From Psychroserpens luteus (lineage in GTDB: Bacteria; Bacteroidota; Bacteroidia; Flavobacteriales; Flavobacteriaceae): a stretch of 64,000 bases of DNA. Below are positions 1 through 9,700 of the stretch, one piece after another. The notes under the pieces are model-generated. The model saw only the letters and a program-made list of their open reading frames with translations. It had not been told where the DNA came from and ran no database searches. The stretch's first letter is position 1, and the number at the start of each line of letters is the position of its first letter. A program made the translations under genes and the position numbers. The DNA lies in assembly GCF_015319355.1 (NCBI RefSeq), contig NZ_JADILU010000010.1, positions 1 to 64,000 on the forward strand, written 5' to 3'.

Positions 1-780
1 AATTGTCTGTACTAAAGTTGTCGTATTATCACAATCATCAGTTAATGACCAAGTTCTTGTAATTATAGATGTGTTTGCACAATCACCATCTGTAATGGCA
101 TCAGTAAATGTTGCTTCTAAGTTTGTAGAACAGTTATCAGCTTCATCAGTAACGTCTCCAGTTAAAGATACATCAGTTAAATCTGCATCACATTCTAGAG
201 TTATATCTGCAGGTACAGTAAATGTTGGAGCAGTGATATCTTGAATAGTAATTGTTTGAACAAGTGTTGTCGTATTATCACAATCATCAGTTAATGACCA
301 AGTTCTTGTAATTATGGATTCATTATCACAATCACCATCTGCAACAGAGTCCGTATATGTTGCTTTTAAATCTGTAGAACAGTTATCAGCTTCATCTGTG
401 ACGTTGCCTGTTATTGAAAAGTCACTTAAATCTGCATCACATTCTAAAGTTACATTTGCAGGCACAGTAAATGTTGGAGCAGTGGTATCTTGAATTGTAA
501 TTATTTGTACTTGAGTTGTTACATTTCCGCAGTCATCAGATAAAGACCAAGTTCTTGTAATTATAGATGAGTTTGCACAATCACCATTAGCAGTTGTATC
601 AACATAATTTGCTTCGATATCTCCTGAGCAAAGGTCAGTTTCATCAGTTACATCACCTGTTAAAGTAATATCAGTTGAGTCTTGATCACATTCTAGAGTA
701 ACATCTGCAGGAACAGTAAATGTTGGAGCAGTAGTATCTTCAATGATAAGCATAGATGTTAAAGTTGTTGCATTTCCGCA
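1..780 (-). repeat. Repeat block A: about 83-residue modules
   Basis: Three consecutive modules are spaced about 249 bp apart, with module signatures near 34, 282 and 530. Each reads TFTVPADVTLECDAD, then a DVTDEADNCS segment, then TRTWSLTDDC. The block continues past the left edge, so the copy number is a minimum. The modules are similar enough at DNA level to suggest recent tandem duplication. Confidence 0.8.
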
Positions 781-3700
781 GTCATCAGTAATTGTATATA
801 TGACAGTCAATGTACCGCTTTGTCCACAAGTCACAACAAAATTTGTAAAGTCATAATCTGAAGTTACTATTACAGTATTGTCATCTGCACAGGCTTGTAA
901 TGTTACAATATTATTACCATTCCAATCATTTGCAAGAGTTGAATTCTCATCACCCACACATTCCATAGTATAATCTTCAAGAGTACAGTTTGAAAGATCA
1001 GGAATAGTACCATCATTAAAAGTAATTGTAATAGCCAATTTTGTAAAATTGCCACAATCATCAGTGACTGTATAATTGACAACAATAGTTCCGCAAGGAC
1101 CACATGTTGTGTTTAAATTATTAAAGTCATAATCTGAAGTCACTTGACCAGAAAAATCAGTATCACAAGAATCTACTGCACAAGCCTCAAGAGTAGCAAT
1201 GTTTTCAGCATTCCATGCATCTGCTAGTGTTTCGTTATCTGTGTCAGAACATTCTAATGTTGTATTTTCTACTGTGCATCCTGTTAAGTTTGGCGCAATA
1301 GTGTCTTCTATAGTTAAGGTTGCGTTTAATGTTGTTGCGTTACCACAATCATCAGTAATTGTATAGATGACATCAATAGTTCCTCCTTGACCACATGTTG
1401 AGACTAAGTTCGTATATGCAAAGTCTGATGTTACTTGACCTTCAATATCTGTATCACAACTATCAGCACTACAATTTTCTAATGCTGAAATATTAGCTGC
1501 ATTCCAATCGTTTGCTATTTGTTCATTAGCATCACCAGAACATTCAATAGACTGATTAGTAACAGAACAATTATCCAAGTTTGGAGGTGTAGTATCTTCT
1601 AAAGTTAATATTGCGTTTAAAGTTGTAGCGTTACCACAATTATCTGTAATTGTATAAACTACAGTAATTGTACCACTAATACCACATGTTGATACTAAAT
1701 TGGAGTATGCAAAGTCTGAAGTCACTTGACCGTTAACGTCTGTATCACAAGAATCAGCACCACAGGTTTCAAGAGCAGCAATGTTTGCAGCATTCCAATC
1801 GATTGCCAATTGTTCATTATTATCACCAGAACATTCTATGGACGCATCTGTAACAGAACAGTCATCTAAGTTTGGAGGTGTAGTATCTTCTAAAGTTAAT
1901 GTTGCGTTTAGAGTTGTAGCGTTGCCACAATCATCTGTAATTGTATAAACTACAGTAATTTCACCACCAATACCACACGTTGATACTAAATTAGAGTATG
2001 CAAAGTCTGAAGTGACTTGACCGTTAGAGTCTGTATCACAAGAATCAGTACCACAAGATTCTAATGCAGTAATGTTTGCAGTATTCCAATTGATAGCTAA
2101 TTGTTCGTTATCAGTACCAGAACATTCGATAGCTTCATCAGTAACAGAACAGTTATCTAAGTTTGGAGGTGTTGTGTCTTCTAATGTTAGTGTTGCAGAT
2201 AAAGTAGTTGCGTTACCACAATCATCAGTAATTGTATAAACCACTGTAATTGTTCCACCTAAACCGCAAGTTGAAGTTAAATTAGTAAAATCGTAACTAG
2301 ACGTAACAATTACACCAAGATCATCAGCACAGTTTTCTAATGCTGAAATATTAGTAGTATTCCAATCGTTTGCTAATTGTTCATTATCGTCGCCAGAACA
2401 CTCAATAGAAACATCTGTAACAGAACAGTTAGATAAATCTGGAATAGTACCATCATCAAATGTCAATGTTGCAATTAATGTAGATGCGTTACCACAATCA
2501 TCAGTAATTGTATAGGTTACATTTATTGTTCCACAAGGACCACATGTTGTATTTAAGTTATTAAAGTTGTAATCTGAAGTAACTTGTCCAGTGAAGTCTG
2601 CATCACAAGAATCTACAGCACAAGCTTCAAGAGCAGCAATGTTTTCAGCATTCCAAGCATCTGCTAGTGTTTCGTTATCTGTATCAGAGCATTCTAAAGT
2701 TGTGTTCTCTACTGTACATACCATTAAATCTGGAGCAACGGTATCTTCTAAAGTAAGTGTTGCATTTAAAGTAGATGCATTCCCACAATCATCTGTTATC
2801 GTGTAAATCACAGCGATAGTTCCGCCTTGTCCACAAGTTGTAACTAAATTAGAATAAGCAAAATCTGAAGTGACTTGACCATTAAAGTTTGTATCACAAG
2901 TATCAGCAACACAATTTTCTAATGCTGAAATATTAGCGGTATTCCAATCGATAGCTAATTGTTCGTTATTATCTCCCGAACACTCGATAGCCTCATCTGT
3001 AACAGAACAGTTGTCTAAGTTTGGAGGTGTTGTATCTTCTAGAGTAAGTGTAGCATTAAGAGTTGAAGTGTTACCACAATCATCAGTAATCGTATATATT
3101 ACTGCAATTGTTCCACTTATACCACATGTAGATACTAAATTAGAGTACTCAAAGTCTGAAGAGACTTGACCGTTAGAGTCTGTATCACAAGAGTCAGCAC
3201 CACAAGATTCTAATGCAGTAATATTTGCAGTATTCCAATCGATAGCTAATTGTTCGTTATCATCACCAGAACACTCAATAGCTTCATCTGTAACAGAACA
3301 ATTATCTAAGTTTGGAGGTGTTGTGTCTTCTAATGTTAGTGTTGCAGATAAAGTAGTTGCGTTACCACAATCATCAGTAATTGTATAAACCACTGTGATT
3401 GTTCCACCTAAACCACAAGTAGATGTCAAGTTTGTATAATCATAATTCGAAGTAATAGTTACACCAAGATCATCAGCACAGTTTTCTAATGCTGAAATAT
3501 TAGCAGTATTCCAATCGTTTGCTAATTGTTCGTTATTGTCACCAGAACATTCGATTGATTCATTTGTAACAGAACAGCTAGATAAATCTGGAATTGTACC
3601 ATCATCAAAAGTTAAGGTCGCAGCTAATGTTGTAGCGTTACCACAATCATCAGTAATCGTATAGATTACATTTAATGTTCCACAGGGACCACATGTTGTA

Positions 3701-6700
3701 TTTAAGTTATCAAAATCATAATTTGAAGTAACTTGTCCAGTGAAGTTTGTATCACAAGAATCTACAACACAAGCCTCAAGAGCTGTAATGTTTGTAGCAT
3801 TCCAAGCATCTGCTAATGTTTCGTTATCTGTATCAGAACATTCTAAAGTTGTGTTCTCTACTGTACATCCCATTAAATCTGGAGCAACTGTATCTTCTAA
3901 AGTTAGTATTGCATTTAAAGTGGATGCGTTACCACAATCATCTGTAATAGTATAAATCACAGCGATAGTTCCACCTTGCCCACAAGTTGTAACTAAATTA
4001 GAATAAGCAAAATCGGATGTGACTTGACCATTAAAGTTTGTATCACAAGTATCAGCAACACAATTTTCTAATGCTAAAATATTAGCTGCATTCCAATCGA
4101 TAGCTAATTGTTCATTATTATCTCCAGAACACTCAATAGCCTCATCTGTAACAGAGCAGTTATCTAAGTTTGGAGGTGTTGTATCTACAACTGCAAATGT
4201 TGCAGTAGTTTGTGAGACATTATTACATGCATCGTAAGCATAAAACGTAACAGTAATAGAACCTGTTTGACCACAACCATCTGATAATTCGCAAGAGATA
4301 TTTTGTGGATTTAAATCAGCAATAGCAATTATTTCATTAGAGCCACAACTTGCGAACCAATATATTTCACCACAGGAATCTGAAGCGTTTGCTCCACCAT
4401 TATTGTCTAGCCATGTATATAAATCATCTATGTATCCATTTCCATCGCACTCAACAGTTATATCACTAGCTTCTATTCCTATAATTGGAGCGATGGTATC
4501 TGTGATAGAAATAGTTTGTGTTTCTGAAATTGTGTTACCACAATCATCAGTAGCAGTCCAAGTTCTTGTTATTGTTTCTGTATTGCCACAATCAGCAACC
4601 GACGTATCATTATAAGAGATTGTTACGTTACCACAAGTGTCAATTCCTGTAGCAATACCAGTTACAGAAGGCTCAGTAGGAGTTGTACATTCTACGGTAA
4701 TATCAGCAGGTATATTTAAAGTAGGAGTTGTATTATCTTCTATAGTAATGATTTGATCTAATGATGTAGTGTTACCGCAATCATCAGTTAGAGTCCAAGT
4801 TCTTGAAATAATAGACTCATTAGCACAAACACCAGAAGTAACATTATCAGAGAATGTGGCTTCTAAACCAGTAGAACAGTTATCATTTTCATCAGTGACA
4901 TCACCAATAATTGTTAAGTCATTAAGATTTTGATTACATTCTATAGTTAAGTCATCAGGTGCAGTAAATATAGGAGCAGTAGTATCAGCTATTATAATGT
5001 TTTGTGACACTGATGATGAATTTCCACAATCATCAATAAACGTCCATGTTCTTGTAATAATAATATTACATAGATTAGAATTATCAATATTATCAACTCC
5101 CGTAACAGTTATATTATCCATGCAATTATCACTAGCAGTCAATTGACCAGGATTAGGTACATCATCAATACATTGGAAAGTTAAATCATCCGGAGCACTA
5201 GGAGCAACAGGATTAGTGGAATCAATACTATTAAAAGTAGCAGATGTAGATGTTGAGTTTCCACAACCATCTGTGGCTGTAAAAATCACTGTAGCAGATC
5301 CTGTTTCACCACAATCATCAGAAAGTGATATAAAATTATTAGACCAAATAATTTCAGAACAATCGTCAGTAGCAATTGCACCACCATATGTAGCCAGCCA
5401 GGTTAGAATATCTTCAGTTACGCCACCATCAATATCACATTCAGTTGTTTGGTCAGAGGCAGGAATTGTTATTACTGGAGGTATAGTATCTTGAATAGCA
5501 TATGTTGCAGTTGTTGAAGAACTATTTCCGCAGCCATCAGTAGCAGTAAATATTACAATAGCTGAACCAGTTTCACCACAATCATTAGAAAGTGAAGTAA
5601 AGTTATTAGACCAGGTTACAGATGAACAATCATCAGTAGCAGTTGCACCTCCATTAGAATTTAACCAATTTTGTAAATCAATGTCATTATCTGAAAGATT
5701 ACATTGAATAGTAAAATTAGTTGCATTAGAAACTACAGGAGGTGTTGTATCTTCAATTGCGTAAGTAGCTGTTGTAGAAGTAGAATTTCCACAGGCATCA
5801 GTTGCTGTAAAAATTACACTAACAGGAGTTGAGCAATCAAAAGCAGCACCATTATAATTATTAGTCCAATTAATTATATTACTACAACTATCAGAAGCTA
5901 AGGCTCCTCCATTTGTGTCTAACCAATCTTGAATTTCAGTATTGTTACCTGAACTATCACATTCTACAACAATATTTGTTGCTGATAGATCTATTACAGG
6001 CGCTGTTTTATCTTCTACAGTAATAATTTGATCTAATGATGTAGTGTTACCACAATCATCAGTTAGAGTCCAAGTACGTGTAATGATAGATCCATTAGCA
6101 CAAGCACCAGGAGTAATATTATCAGAGAATGTGGCTTCTAAACTAGTAGAACAGTTATCATTTTCATCAGTGACATCACCAATAATTGTTAAGTTATTAG
6201 GATCTTGATTGCATTCTATAGTTAAGTCATCAGGCGCAGTAAATAAAGGAGCTGTCGTATCAGCCACTATAATGTTTTGAGACACTGATGATGAATTTCC
6301 ACAATCATCAATAAACGTCCATGTTCTTGTAATAATTATATTACATAGATTAGAATTATCAATATTATCAACTCCTGTAACAGTTATATTACTCATGCAA
6401 TTGTCACTAGCAGTTAATTGACCAGGATTAGGAACTTCATCAATACATTGGAAAGTTAAATCATCAGGAGCACTAGGAGCGACAGGATTAGTGGAATCTA
6501 TACGACTAAAAATAGCAGTTGTAGATGTTGAGTTTCCACAACCATCAGTGGCTGTAAAAATCACCGTAGCAGATCCTGTTTCACCACAATCATCAGAAAG
6601 TGATATAAAATTATTAGACCAAATAATTGCAGAACAATCATCAGTAGCAGTAGCACCACCATTTATATCTAACCAGGTTTGAATATTTTGAGTTACATTA

Positions 6701-9700
6701 TTATCAATATTACATTCAATTGTTTGGTCAGAAGCAGCAATTGTTATTAATGGAGGTGTCGTATCTTGAATAGCATATGTTGCACTTGTTGAAGAACTAT
6801 TTCCACAATCATCAGTAGCAGTAAATACAACTGTTATTGATGTAGAACAATCTGAAATACCAGCGTTATAATTATTTGACCATGTTACATTTCCACAGGT
6901 ATCTGAGGCAACAGCATCACCATTATTATTTAACCAAGCTTGTAATGTTCCATCAGGTGTTACACCACATTCAATCATTATTTGAGAAGCAGGCGTATCT
7001 ATTGTAGGAGGTGTTGTATCTTCTACAGTTATGATTTGATCTAATGATATCGTGTTACCACAATCATCAGTAGCAGTCCAAGTTCTTGTTATTGTTTTTG
7101 TATTACCACAATCAGCAACCGACGTATCATTATAAGAGATTGTTACGTTACCACAAGAATCACTTCCAGTAGCAGTACCAGTAGCAGAAGGGTCTGTAGA
7201 ATTTGTACATTCTATAGTAACATCACTAGGTATAATTAAAGTAGGTGCTGTTGTATCGACAACGTTAATGGTTTGTACAAATGTTGTTGTATTATTACAA
7301 TCATCAGTCAGAGACCAAGTACGTGTAATTGTTTCAGAGTTGACACAGCTACCATTAGCAACACTATCAGAGTAGGTCGCTTCAAGCCCAGAAGAGCAGT
7401 TGTCATTTTCGTCTGTAACATCACCAGTGATTGTAAGACTATTAGCATCGACATCACATTCGATATTTAAATCCGCAGGCACAGTAAATGTCGGAGCAAT
7501 AGTATCAACTACTATAATGTTTTGTAACACTGATGATGAATTTCCACAATCATCAATAAATGTCCATGTTCTTGTAATAATAATATTACATAGATTAGAA
7601 TTATCAATATTATCAACTCCCATAACAGTTATATTATCCATGCAATTATCACTAGCAGTCAATTGACCAGGATTAGGAACTTCATCAATACATTGGAAAG
7701 TTAAATCATTAGGAGCGCTAGGAGCGACAGGGTTAGTGGAATCACTATTATTAAATGTAGCTGTTGTAGATGTTGAGTTTCCACAACCATCTGTGGCTGT
7801 GAAAATCACTGTAGCAGATCCTGTTTCACCACAACCACCAGAAAGTGAGGTGAAATTATTAGTCCAAATAATTGAAGAACAATCATCAGTAGCAGTAGCT
7901 CCACCATTTGTATTTAGCCAGGTTTGAATACTTTGAGTTGCATTATTATCAGTATTACATTCAATTGTTTGATCAGAGGCAGCATTTGTTATTACTGGAG
8001 GTGTCGTATCTTGTATAGCATATGTTGCACTTGTTGTAGAAGTATTACCACAATCATCAGTAGCTGTAAATATTACACTTATTGATATAGAACAATCTGA
8101 AATACCAGCGTTATAATTATTTGACCATGTTATATTTCCACAGGTGTCTGAGGCAACAGCACCACCATTATTATCTAACCAAGCTTGTAATGTTCCATCA
8201 GGTGTTACACCACATTCAATCATTATTTGAGAAGCAGGCGTATCTATTGTAGGAGGTGTTGTATCTTCTACAGTTATGATTTGATCTAATGATGTCGTGT
8301 TACCACAATCATCAGTAGCAGTCCAAGTTCTTGTAATTGTTTCTGTATTGCCACAATCAGCAACCGACGTATCATTATAAGAAATTGTTACATTACTACA
8401 ATTGTCACTTCCAGTAGCAGTTCCAGTAGCAGAAGGGTCTGTAGGATTTGTACATTCTACAGTAATATCAGCAGGTATATTTAAAGCAGGCGCTGTTTTA
8501 TCTTCTATAATTATGATTTGGTCTAATGATGTAGTGTTTCCACAATCATCAGTTAGAGTCCAAGTACGTGTAATAATAGATCCATTAGCACAAGCACCAG
8601 GAGTAACATTATCAGAGAATGTGGCTTCTAAACCAGTAGAGCAGTTATCATTTTCATCAGTGACATCACCAATAATTGTTAAGTTATTAGGATCTTGATT
8701 ACATTCTATAGTTAAGTCCTCAGGCGCAGTAAATGTAGGAGCTGTCGTATCAGCCACTATAATGTTTTGAGACACTGATGATGAATTTCCACAATCATCA
8801 ATAAACGTCCATGTTCTTACAATAGTTATATTACATGGATTAGAATTATCAATATTATCAACTCCTGTTGCAGTTATATTACTCATGCAATTATCACTAG
8901 CAGTTAATTGACTAGGATTAGGAACTTCATCAATACATTGTAAATTTAAATCATCCGGAGCACTAGGAGCGACAGGATTAGTAGAATCTATACTACTAAA
9001 AGTAGCAGTTGTAGATGTTGAGTTTCCACAACCATCTGTGGCTGTGAAAATCACTGTAGCAGATCCTGTTTCACCACAATCATCAGAAAGAGATATAAAA
9101 TTATTAGACCAAATAATTGTAGAACAATCATCAGTAGCAGTCGCACCACCATGTGTAGCCAACCAGATTTGAATATCTCGAGTTGTATCACCATCAATAT
9201 CACACTCAATTGTTTGATCAGAGGCAGGAATTGTTATCACTGGAGGTGTCGTATCTTGAATAGCATATGTTGCAGTTGTTGAAGAACTATTTCCACAATC
9301 ATCAGTAGCAGTAAATACAACTGTTATTAATGAAGAACAATCTGAAATACCAGCGTTATAATTATTTGACCATGTTACATTTCCACAGGTATCTGAGGCA
9401 ACAGCACCACCATTATTATCTAACCAAGCTTGTAATGTTCCATCAGGTGTTACACCACATTCAATCATTATTTGAGAAGCAGGCGTATCTATTGTAGGAG
9501 GTGTTGTATCTTCTACAGTTATGATTTGATCTAATGATGTCGTGTTACCACAATCATCAATAGCAGTCCAAGTTCTTGTTATTGTTTCTGTATTACCACA
9601 ATCAGCAACCGACGTATCATTATAAGATATTATTATATTACCACAAGTGTCACTTCCTGTAGCGGTACCAGTTGCAGAAGGATCAGTAGGATTTGTACAT

